Shown here piece after piece: positions 16,342 to 24,689 of a stretch of 33,695 nucleotides of DNA (position 1 is the stretch's first letter; every line of letters starts with the position of its first letter). The notes beneath the pieces are model-generated. The model was given only the letters and a program-made list of their open reading frames with translations, did no database searches and was not told the DNA's origin. Position numbers and translations under genes: made by a program. Source of the stretch: Micavibrio sp. (GTDB lineage Bacteria; Pseudomonadota; Alphaproteobacteria; Micavibrionales; UBA9664); the NCBI GenBank assembly GCA_002699085.1, contig PAAR01000029.1:65249-98943 (forward strand), written 5' to 3'.

Positions 16342-16992
16342 TTATTCTTTACCGTCCCAAAGTTTTTCAATATAAGCATCACGCCCAGATCCTTTACGGT
16401 AGCGCTTATAATGTTCAGGGCTCTTTTGATAAAAATCCTGATGATATTCTTCGGCGGGCCAAAACGTTGTCGCTGGTTCAATGCTAACCGCTGTCTTCTT
16501 ACCATGCTTTTCTTCAATTTCAGCACGTTGCGCTTCTGCAATGACCTTTTCCGCATCATTTGAATAATAAATTACAGGTCTATACCCGGGACCACGATCA
16601 TAAAATTGCCCTTGACCATCAAAAGGATCAATATTACGGAAGTAGTAATGAACAATGCTATCAAAACCTATCTTTTTGGGATCATACCAAACTTGTACAG
16701 CTTCTACATGCGGTGTTTCACCAGAAGGCGCTTTGTAATAATCTTTATAAGTTGGGTTATCAAAGCTACCACCAGAATAACCAGAAATGGTCGCTTCAAT
16801 ACCATCCAAACGGTCAAGATCACTTTCTAGACACCAAAAACACCCGCCCGCTAAAATAGCAGTCTTTAAGTTACTTTTTTCTAAATTGCTTAGTCCATTC
16901 ATAATACGCTCCTGTTGTGCTTGGCTTTTCATGCCGTAGACAAAAAAGCTAAAAACAACCACGCTAACAATAATAAGAGAGATTAACTTCAT
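16342..16992 (-). CDS. msrA: Peptide-methionine (S)-S-oxide reductase, exported or membrane-anchored
   Basis: Reduces methionine S-sulfoxide in proteins. The catalytic Cys51 lies in GGCFWCLES, and the fold continues with GYSGG, the HVEAVQVWYDP stretch and the conserved YHQDFYQKSPEHY near the C-terminus. At 216 residues, it has about 40 extra at the N-terminus: a hydrophobic helix (about 3-20) followed by a Gln-rich segment, which suggests export to, or anchoring in, the envelope. A Met at 21 or 31 could give a cytosolic form. The resolving Cys usual in some MsrA C-termini is not visible. It is a single gene, convergent with the small lipoprotein. Confidence 0.93.
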   Translation of the reverse strand: MKLISLIIVSVVVFSFFVYGMKSQAQQERIMNGLSNLEKSNLKTAILAGGCFWCLESDLDRLDGIEATISGYSGGSFDNPTYKDYYKAPSGETPHVEAVQVWYDPKKIGFDSIVHYYFRNIDPFDGQGQFYDRGPGYRPVIYYSNDAEKVIAEAQRAEIEEKHGKKTAVSIEPATTFWPAEEYHQDFYQKSPEHYKRYRKGSGRDAYIEKLWDGKE

Positions 16993-17033
16993 ATGGATGT
17001 ATTCTCACAACAAGCCAATTTCGTTACAAAAAT

Positions 17034-17062
17034 AAAAAAGGGCACTGTTTCCAATGCCCTTT
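17034..17062 (-). terminator. Intrinsic terminator of rplKA
   Basis: On the minus strand, AAAGGGCA (ending at 17055) pairs with TGCCCTTT (17044-17037) around a 10-base loop, and the T-run continues to 17034. It lies 25 bases beyond the rplA stop. Confidence 0.9.
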
Positions 17063-17086
17063 CAAATTCTTTATAAAGAGTAACGT

Positions 17087-17794
17087 TTATGCAGCTGCTT
17101 TAGCTTCTTGCAAGCTATCAATACTGACACGTACACCTGGGCCCATAGTTGAGCTGATAGAGACACGCTTAACATATGTACCTTTCGCACCAGTTGGTTT
17201 GTTCTGCAAAATTGTATTGTAAAAAGCGACTAGATTTTCGTGAATTTTCTTTTCACCAAAGCTAACTTTACCAATACCAGCTTGCACGATACCTTCTTTT
17301 TCTGCGCGATATTCAATTGAACCAGCCTTAGCTTCCTCAACTGCTTTTTTAACATCAACAGTTACAGTACCCAGTTTAGGGTTAGGCATAAGACCTTTTG
17401 GTCCCAAAACCTGGCCAAGACGACCAACGATTGGCATCATATCTGGTGTTGCGATCACACGATCAAAGTTTGTGTTACCTTTTTGAATATCTTCCATCAG
17501 GTCTTCAGCACCGACGATATCTGCACCCGCTGCTTTTGCTTCATCTGCCTTAGCATCACGCGCAAATACAGCCACACGAGCCGATTTACCTGTACCATGT
17601 GGCAATGATGTCATACCACGCAATACTTGGTCTGATTGACGAATATCAATACCGAGGTTCAATGAAACTTCAACAGTTTCATCAAATTTAGACGTTGCAT
17701 TCGCAAGAACGATCTTTAACGCTTCTGCTAAAGTGTAATCTTGTTCTCTGTTAATTTTGCCCTCAAGAGCTTTTTGTTTTTTTGTTAAGGCCAT
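17087..17794 (-). CDS. rplA: 50S ribosomal protein L1
   Basis: Component of the L1 stalk that moves deacylated tRNA out of the E site. It is also the translational repressor of its own rplKA mRNA. The 235 residues match the family length, with signatures [27 protein letters not shown], and [15 protein letters not shown]. It lies 2 bases after rplK on the minus strand, and an intrinsic terminator follows. The likely L1 target is the leader at 18,261-18,291. Confidence 0.98.
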   Translation of the reverse strand: MALTKKQKALEGKINREQDYTLAEALKIVLANATSKFDETVEVSLNLGIDIRQSDQVLRGMTSLPHGTGKSARVAVFARDAKADEAKAAGADIVGAEDLMEDIQKGNTNFDRVIATPDMMPIVGRLGQVLGPKGLMPNPKLGTVTVDVKKAVEEAKAGSIEYRAEKEGIVQAGIGKVSFGEKKIHENLVAFYNTILQNKPTGAKGTYVKRVSISSTMGPGVRVSIDSLQEAKAAA

Positions 17795-17796
17795 GA

Positions 17797-18228
17797 TTAT
17801 GCTCCCTCTACTTCGATACCCATTGAACGTGCAGTACCTTTAATAATTTCCATCGCTGCTTCAATGTCGTTTGCGTTTAGGTCTTCTTTTTTCGCTTCTG
17901 CAATTTCTTTCACTTGCTTCAACGTCACTTTACCGACTTTATCTTTGTTCGGTACACCAGAGCCTTTTTTAACATTGGCTGCTTTTTTCAAGTAGAACGA
18001 TGCTGGCGGTGTTTTTGTAATGAAGTCAAAAGAACGATCTTCATAAACTGTAATTACTACAGGCACCGGCATGCCTTTTTCCATGCTTTCTGTTTTTGCA
18101 TTAAATGCCTTACAGAAATCCATGATGTTAACGCCGTGTTGACCCAATGCTGGACCAATAGGAGGAGAAGGGTTGGCCGCTCCAGCTGCAACCTGCAGCT
18201 TAATATAGCCGTTTATTTTCTTTGCCAT
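17797..18228 (-). CDS. rplK: 50S ribosomal protein L11
   Basis: Binds 23S rRNA at the GTPase-associated centre. It has 143 residues starting [13 protein letters not shown], with the N-terminal [17 protein letters not shown] and the C-terminal rRNA-binding domain with KTPPAS and GTARSMGI. The start is ATG 18228 because AAAGGTGAG lies 4-10 bases before it; an in-frame ATG at 18243 would place that sequence inside the coding region. It is the first gene of rplKA, with its own promoter and a structured leader. Confidence 0.98.
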   Translation of the reverse strand: MAKKINGYIKLQVAAGAANPSPPIGPALGQHGVNIMDFCKAFNAKTESMEKGMPVPVVITVYEDRSFDFITKTPPASFYLKKAANVKKGSGVPNKDKVGKVTLKQVKEIAEAKKEDLNANDIEAAMEIIKGTARSMGIEVEGA

Positions 18229-18260
18229 TTGCTCACCTTTCATATGTTTGTTGACAAGGC

Positions 18261-18291
18261 TTAGTGGTCCGGCTGTTTAGGCCTCCCACCA
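18261..18291 (-). promoter_or_regulatory. L1-binding site in the rplKA mRNA leader
   Basis: Read on the minus strand, TGGTGGGAGGC and GCCGGACCACTA pair around a CTAAACA loop, with the asymmetric GG/GA internal loop typical of the L1 ribosomal protein's mRNA target, a mimic of its 23S rRNA site. It lies 33 bases before the rplK ATG and immediately after the predicted transcription start, so autogenous control by L1 is expected. Confidence 0.8.
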
Positions 18292-18303
18292 AAAAGTAGG
18301 CGA

Positions 18304-18332
18304 TTTATAGCCTGTCAGTACGATGAATGCAA
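18304..18332 (-). promoter_or_regulatory. Predicted rplKA promoter
   Basis: On the minus strand, TTGCAT (18332-18327), 17-base spacer, TATAAA (18309-18304). Transcription would begin near 18,297, just before the L1-binding hairpin. It lies downstream of the inserted 101-residue gene, so rplKA does not need readthrough from nusG. Confidence 0.75.
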
Positions 18333-18361
18333 GTTTTTAATGTATTTAAAGAGTAAATTAA

Positions 18362-18667
18362 TTAGCGAAGTTTAAGAACTGGTGCTGCGAAATAATTTTT
18401 ATGAGCATTATAGCTCACAATGGCACGATCAATAACGCTCAAAGCCTTTTTATTATCTGGCTTTCTTTGTATAGCAAATCTAATCTCTTCTAAAGATTCA
18501 CAAGATATTCTAAATTCTTTGTCACTGCTTTGATGAAGCCTGATCTGTGCGACATATCCACCATCAATATAGCCAATCGCCATAAGATAGCTATTAGCAG
18601 CGTTAATAGCCTTAAAAAAGCTTTCAAACGCTAATTCTTCATCAGCTTTTTTATTTTGTACAAACAT
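18362..18667 (-). CDS. Hypothetical 101-residue protein between nusG and rplK
   Basis: A small cytosolic protein without signal or membrane helix. It is helical with a conserved-looking core: FESFFKAINAANSYLMAIGY (about 15-34), then IRFAIQRKPDN and VIDRAIVSYNAHKNY. AAGGAATT lies about 10 bases before the ATG, supporting expression. It sits between the nusG terminator (18,734-18,766) and the rplKA promoter, a spot where nusG and rplK are normally adjacent, so it is an added gene in an otherwise conserved cluster. No function can be assigned. Confidence 0.65.
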   Translation of the reverse strand: MFVQNKKADEELAFESFFKAINAANSYLMAIGYIDGGYVAQIRLHQSSDKEFRISCESLEEIRFAIQRKPDNKKALSVIDRAIVSYNAHKNYFAAPVLKLR

Positions 18668-18733
18668 ATTATTTTAATTCCTTAGTCACTTACCAATATA
18701 ATAACCTATATGACATAATGAAACTATGTCCAG

Positions 18734-18766
18734 AAAAAAACAGCCCACCTTGTGAATAAGCGGGCT
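18734..18766 (-). terminator. Intrinsic terminator of secE-nusG
   Basis: On the minus strand, AGCCCGCTT (18766-18758) pairs with AAGGTGGGCT (ending at 18742) with two G-U pairs, followed by GTTTTTTTC. It lies 34 bases after the nusG stop and separates nusG from the downstream small gene. Confidence 0.85.
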
Positions 18767-18799
18767 ATTTCAAAACTCATATCGTAATAAAAAAGGCGT

Positions 18800-19330
18800 T
18801 TAGACTTTTTCTACTTGGCTATAATCAAGCTCAACAGGGGTTGCACGACCAAAGATAGAAACAGTTACTTTCAGTTTCTGTTTGTCCTCATCCACTTCCT
18901 CAACATGACCAGCAAATGAAGCAAATGGGCCATCTGTTACTTTAACTTCTTCACCAATATCGAAAGAAACAGTTGAACGTGGGCGATCAACACCTTCTTG
19001 TACTTGCTGGATTAAGCGCTGTGCTTCGCTTTCTGTCATTGGAATTGGCTTTTTACCACCGCCCAAGAACCCAGTTACCTTTGGTACTGATTTAACTAAG
19101 TGCCAAACTGTGTCATTCATTTCTAATTGAACAAGTAAATAACCTGGGAAAAACTTACGCTCTACAGCAACACGCTTGCCCTTTTTCACTTCCATGACCT
19201 CTTCCTTAGGGATCATGATGTCGCCAATATACTCTTCAAGACCTTGTTTAGCGGCATTTGCATTAATTGCATCAGCAATTTTTTGCTCAAAGCCCGAATA
19301 AACATGTAGTACATACCATTTTTTAGCCAT
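18800..19330 (-). CDS. nusG: Transcription termination/antitermination factor NusG
   Basis: Binds RNA polymerase, links it to Rho or ribosomal S10, and affects pausing. The 176 residues comprise the NGN domain (opening WYVLHVYSGFEQKIADAI, then RKFFPGYLLVQ and VTGFLGG) and a C-terminal KOW domain (VKVTDGPFASFAGHVEEVDED). It lies 39 bases after secE on the minus strand and is followed by its own terminator. Confidence 0.98.
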   Translation of the reverse strand: MAKKWYVLHVYSGFEQKIADAINANAAKQGLEEYIGDIMIPKEEVMEVKKGKRVAVERKFFPGYLLVQLEMNDTVWHLVKSVPKVTGFLGGGKKPIPMTESEAQRLIQQVQEGVDRPRSTVSFDIGEEVKVTDGPFASFAGHVEEVDEDKQKLKVTVSIFGRATPVELDYSQVEKV

Positions 19331-19369
19331 TTTAGTTTCTCCTCAATAAATAACTTTAATTTAATTCTA

Positions 19370-19552
19370 TTACAGTCCTAAAATAAGCGAGACTAGCCAC
19401 GCAATAATTTGATCCGCAAAATATAAGAATAACGAAATAATAATTACCATCACCAAAACCATAATTGTTGAGATAATTGTCTCCTTACGCGTTGGCCACG
19501 TTACCTTTTTTGTCTCAGACTTAACTTCATTCAAAAATTTAATCGGTTTCAT
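19370..19552 (-). CDS. secE: Preprotein translocase subunit SecE
   Basis: The single-span short form of the SecYEG component, 60 residues. It has the amphipathic cytosolic helix (FLNEVKSETKKVTWPTRKE, residues 7-25, with the conserved VTWPT) and one transmembrane helix (about 30-55). AAAGGA lies about 6 bases before the ATG. secE-nusG is the standard pair; the tRNA-Trp gene commonly found upstream is not present here. Confidence 0.96.
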   Translation of the reverse strand: MKPIKFLNEVKSETKKVTWPTRKETIISTIMVLVMVIIISLFLYFADQIIAWLVSLILGL

Positions 19553-19555
19553 TTT

Positions 19556-19750
19556 TCAATCCTTTAATGCCTCTTCCTCGCCGTTTTTGAGGTGCAAGAT
19601 CGTAAGCTGATTTTTCAGATTTTGATCGGCACTTTGGGGGGAATAAAATATATCTACATCAGCTCTATACCAATTGCCAGTAAAAAATGACTTTCGATCT
19701 AAAAATAAAAATTGTCTCCCCCTACCAAACACCATAAAGTCATAAAACAT
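19556..19750 (-). CDS. Possible 64-residue ORF upstream of secE
   Basis: The frame runs from an ATG at 19750 to a TGA 4 bases before secE. Its last codons contain the secE ribosome-binding site, which would allow coupling. The product is basic and aromatic-rich at the start and acidic at the end (EEEALKD), with no signal, membrane helix or known motif. Its start codon overlaps that of the LysE-type gene on the other strand by 2 bases, which is awkward for promoters. It could equally be the untranslated secE leader. Confidence 0.3.
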   Translation of the reverse strand: MFYDFMVFGRGRQFLFLDRKSFFTGNWYRADVDIFYSPQSADQNLKNQLTILHLKNGEEEALKD

Positions 19751-20399
19751 GATTGATTTTCAAACACTTCTCATATTAGCAGCTATGATGGCGGGATTTT
19801 CATTAAAACCAGGACCAGGTATGCTCGCCTTTGCCTCACGGGCTATATCTGAACGTGGGATGATGGGTGTTGGCGCTTTTATGCTCGGCAATGCGCCTGT
19901 GAAAGCCCTTTTTCTTTTAATGGTTATTTTAGGCTATCACCGCTTAGGGGATCTACAAGTCTTCATCCTTATCATGATTAAAGCCATGGCGGCTGTTTAT
20001 CTCATTTGGCTTGGCATTAAAGGCTTACAAAAAGACATGGATAGTTTTGCCGATAAATTAAAGCCTAAAAAGGCCGAAGGGTTGAAAGATGATTTTTTAG
20101 CGGGCTTTGTTATCACTATCACAAATCCTTTTGATATTATTATCTTCGCATCTGTGTTGCCCACCTTACTTAACCTGAACACGATTGGTTTTGGTGATTT
20201 CTGGGCAATCTACGCAGCATTAATGATCGCCTATTTTGGCGTAGTACTAAGCTACACGATACCCCTTTCCTTTGGTCGTAAATTTTTATCTGAAAAAGGT
20301 CTAATCTGGCTAAACAGAATTTCTAATGCTGTTATGATCCTTATAGGCTTGATTATTGGTTTTTCTGCACTCTTTTCATCAACCCTTTTACCAGGATAA
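19749..20399 (+). CDS. LysE/RhtB-family amino-acid exporter (copy 1)
   Basis: A 216-residue inner-membrane protein with six hydrophobic segments. Family marks are the N-terminal SLKPGPGML (first loop) and YLIWLGIKGLQ at the end of the third helix, plus ITNPFDIIIFASVLP. Members export amino acids or related small metabolites by proton antiport; the substrate is not predictable. The ABC exporter gene follows 6 bases later. It resembles the second copy at 26,005 in size and key motifs, so they are paralogues. Confidence 0.88.
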   Translation: MIDFQTLLILAAMMAGFSLKPGPGMLAFASRAISERGMMGVGAFMLGNAPVKALFLLMVILGYHRLGDLQVFILIMIKAMAAVYLIWLGIKGLQKDMDSFADKLKPKKAEGLKDDFLAGFVITITNPFDIIIFASVLPTLLNLNTIGFGDFWAIYAALMIAYFGVVLSYTIPLSFGRKFLSEKGLIWLNRISNAVMILIGLIIGFSALFSSTLLPG

Positions 20400-20405
20400 T
20401 TAAAC

Positions 20406-22274
20406 ATGCCTATTTTAAAACATGGCGGCACCAGCAAAACCAAACATAGCAACCTACTCGATACTATTCGGCCAGGCGAGTTTCAAGCAGAACCCTTAAG
20501 GAATGTTAACAAGGGCAGCTTCTCTGTGTTCTTCCAGCTCATCGGGCAATTCAAAGCTCTGTTTGCGCTCGATATTATTACCTATACTGTTGCAACCATA
20601 TTAAATGGATTGATGCCTTTTCTTATTGCCAGCCTCATTGATAGCTTACAGATTGATTTTGATAATGGCAGTTTTAGCTTCAAAGGGGATGCCCAACAAA
20701 CACTAATTATTTTCTTAGCTACAGGCACTACAGCCGTTCTTCTATACCGAGTAAACGCTTATATCTTGGCTCTCTTTGAACCAAAATTCCGTGCAGCTTC
20801 ACGGGCTCGCCTGACTGATTATACTCTCTCTCGTTCAGTTGCCTTCCTCAGTGATAAATTTGCAGGACGCCTTGCCCATGCAATTAATGAAATCACTCGT
20901 GCCGCTCAGGCGATTGTTGACCATATACGCTGGTCGGTCATCGAGCCGTTCTTAACAGCACTGATCTTAATGGCCACGGCTATGACGGTACACCCTTACT
21001 TTTCTATTTTACTGCTTATTTGGTTAGTGTTTTTCATGGGCGGCATTACGGCTATGACATTAGGCTTACAAAAAATGGTGGAAGATGTCGCCGATAAGCG
21101 AGGCCATGGTAGCGCCATGATTACCGATACTGTTGTAAACTTTTTAACCGTGAAAATGTTTGCCTCCCGTAAATATGAAATGAAACTTTTATGTGACACA
21201 TTAGATGAAGAAGTAAAATCTGGTCGTAAATTCTTGCTCGCTGTTTTCAGAATTAAAGCCTATCAAGGTTTTCTTGAAATAGCACTTATCGCTGGTGCTG
21301 GTTATCTCGTCTGGTCTTTATGGCAGCAACAAGCGATTACCATCGGCCAAATCAGTCTAATTTTTAGCTCATGTATTATGATAATGGATTATCTATGGAG
21401 CTTTTCTAGCCAAATCATCACGTTTGCTGAAGATAAAGGGGGTTTCGACGAATCTTTGGAACAGATCAGGGAGGACCGTGATCGTAAAGCCATGGATCTT
21501 AATGAAGATTATATGCCTGAAAAAGGCGAGATCGTTTTTAATAACCTTTCCTTCTCATACAATGCCGATGCACCTCTTTTCAATGGTTTTCAGCTTCATA
21601 TTAAAGCTGGTGAGCGTGTAGGTATTGTCGGTGGCTCTGGGTCAGGCAAATCAACGCTCGTAAAACTCTTATTACGTTTTTATGATGTCGAAGACGAAGA
21701 GATCACGATTGACCGTCAAAATGTTAGTAAATTAGATTACTCCTCTGTACGACAAAACATTGCCGTTATACCGCAAGATGCCAGCTTATTTAATCGTTCG
21801 GTGCTGGAAAACATTCGCTATGGTCGCCTAGATGCAACAGATGAAGAAGTTTATGAAGCAGCTCGTATCGCCCAAGCCCATGAGTTTATTCTGAACCTTT
21901 CTGAAGGATATCAAACGATGCTCGGTGACCGTGGTACGAAACTTTCTGGCGGTCAACGTCAACGTATCGCCATTGCTCGTGCTGTGTTAAAACAAGCGCA
22001 AATACTGGTGCTTGATGAAGCAACTTCTGCGCTCGATACAGAATCTGAAATGCTTATTCAAAAAGCCCTACATGAAGTTATGGAAGGTCGCACCGTTGTT
22101 GCTATTGCCCATCGCTTATCAACTATTTCTGATATGGATCGTATTATCGTTCTTGATAAAGGAGAGATTGTTGAAGATGGCTCTCATCAGGAATTATTAA
22201 ACAAAAAAGGTCGTTACTACGAACTATGGAATATGCAATCAGGCGATAGTTCAGTGCTCTCAGATGAGAAATAG
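20406..22274 (+). CDS. ABC exporter, fused membrane and ATPase domains
   Basis: A 622-residue half-transporter expected to act as a homodimer in the inner membrane. The N-terminal six-helix ABC membrane domain spans about residues 35-340. The nucleotide-binding domain (about 375-610) has Walker A GGSGSGKS (409-416), signature LSGGQ (513-517), Walker B ending LDE (536-538) and the switch His569 in AHRLST. This organisation covers lipid A, drug and peptide exporters, and the substrate cannot be read from sequence. It starts 6 bases after the LysE-type gene, so the two may form an export operon. Confidence 0.92.
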   Translation: MPILKHGGTSKTKHSNLLDTIRPGEFQAEPLRNVNKGSFSVFFQLIGQFKALFALDIITYTVATILNGLMPFLIASLIDSLQIDFDNGSFSFKGDAQQTLIIFLATGTTAVLLYRVNAYILALFEPKFRAASRARLTDYTLSRSVAFLSDKFAGRLAHAINEITRAAQAIVDHIRWSVIEPFLTALILMATAMTVHPYFSILLLIWLVFFMGGITAMTLGLQKMVEDVADKRGHGSAMITDTVVNFLTVKMFASRKYEMKLLCDTLDEEVKSGRKFLLAVFRIKAYQGFLEIALIAGAGYLVWSLWQQQAITIGQISLIFSSCIMIMDYLWSFSSQIITFAEDKGGFDESLEQIREDRDRKAMDLNEDYMPEKGEIVFNNLSFSYNADAPLFNGFQLHIKAGERVGIVGGSGSGKSTLVKLLLRFYDVEDEEITIDRQNVSKLDYSSVRQNIAVIPQDASLFNRSVLENIRYGRLDATDEEVYEAARIAQAHEFILNLSEGYQTMLGDRGTKLSGGQRQRIAIARAVLKQAQILVLDEATSALDTESEMLIQKALHEVMEGRTVVAIAHRLSTISDMDRIIVLDKGEIVEDGSHQELLNKKGRYYELWNMQSGDSSVLSDEK

Positions 22275-22366
22275 ACTACAAAACCTTACTCTATGTCTTG
22301 CAACAACCGATATTTTAGGCATGATAAGGATATTCAGACAACAAACAAAACCTAATAGGACTTTTT

Positions 22367-23866
22367 ATGACCGATGCCCCTGTAAAAGATATGAAAGACA
22401 TCGTTGCCTTGTGCAAACGTCGTGGCTTTATTTTCCAAGCCTCTGAAATCTATGGCGGCATTAACGGTTTTTGGGATTACGGCCCATTGGGGACAGAATT
22501 AAAAAATAATCTGCGTGATGCATGGTGGCGTGACATGGTGCTATGCCCACCGATCGGCCCAGATGGCCAGCCCGTTGAGATCGTAGGCTTAGACAGTGCC
22601 ATTATTCAAAACCCGCAAGTATGGGTTGCTTCAGGCCATGTCGGCGGCTTCTCAGACCCTATGGTCGATTGCAAAGAAACCAAAAAGCGTTATAGGGCGG
22701 ATCACCTTAATGTCATCAAAGCATCAGATGCACAATGGGTTGCCGTCAATGAAGGTAATGAACAAGAGGAAGTTGAAAAGCGCTTTAAGAAACTTAACAT
22801 CAAATATGATGCAAGTTACGCAACAGTATCGCTTGTTGATGTTGACTTAAAAGACTATTCAAAAATCATTGGGCCAGATGCTAAAGAAGCTGGCTCTTTA
22901 ACAGAACCAAAAGCGTTTAACCTTCTGTTCGAAACAAAGATTGGGGCGGTGGCCTCAGAAGACAGTACCGCCTATTTGCGTGGTGAAACAGCGCAAGGTA
23001 TTTTTATCAATTATAAAAACATTTTGGATAGTGCGCGTGTTAAGGTACCTTTTGGTATAGCGCAAGTTGGTAAAGCATTCCGTAATGAGGTAAATCCAAG
23101 AAACTTTATTTTCCGCTCTCGTGAATTTGAACAAATGGAAATGGAATGGTTCTGTCCACCAGAAGATGCCCCGCAATGGTTTGAGTTCTGGAAAGAAGAG
23201 CGTCGAAAATGGTGGAAATCGGTTGGTCTATCCGACAATGATGTTATTTTCCGTGAGCATGATGCCGATGAACTTGTGTTCTATTCCAAAGGCACATTCG
23301 ACATTGAATACCGCTTCCCGTTCACGGCCCCTGGTTATGGAGAGCTTGAAGGCATTGCCTATCGTGGTAATTACGACCTGACACAGCATCAAGAACATTC
23401 GGGTACAAAGATGGAATATATCGATCCAATGGATAACAAAAACCGCTACATTCCACATGTTATTGAGCCTGCTGCCGGCCTAACCCGTGGCGTTCTAGCC
23501 ATACTGTGTGAGGCGTACACCGTTGATCCAAGCAGACCATCTGGTGTATATATGAACTTCACCCCTGCGATGGCGCCAAAAAAAGCGGCGATTTTACCGC
23601 TTACAGCTAAAGGAGAGCACCCTGAAATTGCGACAAAGCTTTATCTTGAGCTACGCCAACATTTTGCCATTGATCTGGATATCAAACAAAATATTGGTAA
23701 GCGTTATGCCCGCCAAGATGAGATTGGTACGCCTTATTGTTTTACTATTGATGATGAAACCGTTGAGAATGGCACAGTGACCGTGCGGGAACGCAACACG
23801 ATGGCACAAGAGCGCATCCATTTAGACAAAGTACTGGCGTTTTTGCAGGAAAAAATAAACGGTTAA
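22367..23866 (+). CDS. glyS: Glycyl-tRNA synthetase, single-chain dimeric type
   Basis: Class II synthetase of the alpha2 type shared with archaea, eukaryotes and some bacteria, not the heterotetrameric GlyQ/GlyS type. At 499 residues it shows FQASEIYGGINGFWDYGPLG at the N-terminus, RGETAQGIFINYKN, the motif-2 region FRNEVNPRN...REFEQMEMEWF, motif 3 near EPAAGLTRGVLAI, and a C-terminal anticodon-binding domain (from about 395). AGGA lies 7 bases before the ATG. It ends in a 4-base overlap with the convergent DUF218 gene. Many alphaproteobacteria use the tetrameric enzyme, so this choice is informative for placement. Confidence 0.95.
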   Translation: MTDAPVKDMKDIVALCKRRGFIFQASEIYGGINGFWDYGPLGTELKNNLRDAWWRDMVLCPPIGPDGQPVEIVGLDSAIIQNPQVWVASGHVGGFSDPMVDCKETKKRYRADHLNVIKASDAQWVAVNEGNEQEEVEKRFKKLNIKYDASYATVSLVDVDLKDYSKIIGPDAKEAGSLTEPKAFNLLFETKIGAVASEDSTAYLRGETAQGIFINYKNILDSARVKVPFGIAQVGKAFRNEVNPRNFIFRSREFEQMEMEWFCPPEDAPQWFEFWKEERRKWWKSVGLSDNDVIFREHDADELVFYSKGTFDIEYRFPFTAPGYGELEGIAYRGNYDLTQHQEHSGTKMEYIDPMDNKNRYIPHVIEPAAGLTRGVLAILCEAYTVDPSRPSGVYMNFTPAMAPKKAAILPLTAKGEHPEIATKLYLELRQHFAIDLDIKQNIGKRYARQDEIGTPYCFTIDDETVENGTVTVRERNTMAQERIHLDKVLAFLQEKING

Positions 23867-24594
23867 GCCGCAAGTCTAAGACGTTTTAAAAGGCGTTCTT
23901 CTTCTTGCATATAATTAGGTACAACAGCATGTTTACCGATATATGTCTTGGCTGCATTTGGGTCCATTTTTGTTGCTTCACTGCGAATAAGACTAGCAAT
24001 CATTTTGCCGAATAAATCTTTTGATTTATCCCAATTACGCCATGTTAAACCTAAGGCCTCAACACCTTCTGATACAAGATCAATTTTATCCAAATCAGCA
24101 TTATTACGTGCCGTACCCATTGCGCGGTATTCCATTGGTGCGGCCGTTAATAATTTAAGACATTGCACGCCAAGGGCTGAAATAAAACCCATTGAGTTCT
24201 TAATATTTTGCTCTGTATTGGTCGCTTTGTCTTCAATCGATATAACTTCTTTTGGAACGCCAGCCTTCACAAGAACTGCAGCCATATACTCGGCCTCTGT
24301 TTGGAGTGATAAGAAATCTTGAAATGTCTTTATTTTTGATAAGCGTGATGGCCATAAGGCTGCTGCAATCATCAATGTATCTTGAACAGTCTTCACAATA
24401 TTCCCACCGAAGATTTTAACACCGCCTGAAACAATAATGTGCTCAAATTCACCATTATGAAAGGCATTCGCTGCACGACGTGCAATTGAACCAGACATGA
24501 TGCCCGCACCAAAAACAAGAGCGGCATCTGCTTTGCACTGAAGCATTCTTACATTAAGAGTTTGAGTAATTTCTGTATCTGTCATTTTTGTCAT
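23863..24594 (-). CDS. DUF218/YdcF-family protein
   Basis: A 243-residue protein with the Rossmann-like DUF218 pattern: ALVFGAGI in the first strand, HIIVSGG in the second, TEAEYMAAVLVKAGVP, and EDKATNTEQNI. The family includes E. coli YdcF, which binds S-adenosylmethionine, and ElyC, linked to envelope polymer control. Unlike ElyC, no transmembrane helix precedes the domain here, so it is probably cytosolic. It may start at the second Met (residue 4). It is convergent with glyS, with a 4-base overlap. Confidence 0.85.
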   Translation of the reverse strand: MTKMTDTEITQTLNVRMLQCKADAALVFGAGIMSGSIARRAANAFHNGEFEHIIVSGGVKIFGGNIVKTVQDTLMIAAALWPSRLSKIKTFQDFLSLQTEAEYMAAVLVKAGVPKEVISIEDKATNTEQNIKNSMGFISALGVQCLKLLTAAPMEYRAMGTARNNADLDKIDLVSEGVEALGLTWRNWDKSKDLFGKMIASLIRSEATKMDPNAAKTYIGKHAVVPNYMQEEERLLKRLRLAA

Positions 24595-24653
24595 GCGGGT
24601 AAATTACTTATTATTTCCCATAATGTCAATAAAAAGAGGCTTGTTGTTAAAAA

Positions 24654-24683
24654 TTGACATATTCAAAAAAACTACTTTATAAC
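24654..24683 (+). promoter_or_regulatory. Predicted promoter giving a leaderless transcript
   Basis: A consensus TTGACA (24654-24659) is followed after 18 bases by TATAAC (24678-24683), or after 17 by TTATAA. The ATG at 24690 begins 6 bases after the -10, which is where transcription should start, and no Shine-Dalgarno sequence exists. The TTG of the -35 box is in frame with the gene but is better read as promoter than as a start codon. Confidence 0.65.
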
Positions 24684-24689
24684 CTATCT

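Noticed and set aside
24654-24689. TTG start 12 codons upstream of the 287-residue gene
   Set aside because: The TTG is the first part of a consensus TTGACA -35 box, with a -10 between it and the ATG, so transcription should begin after it.
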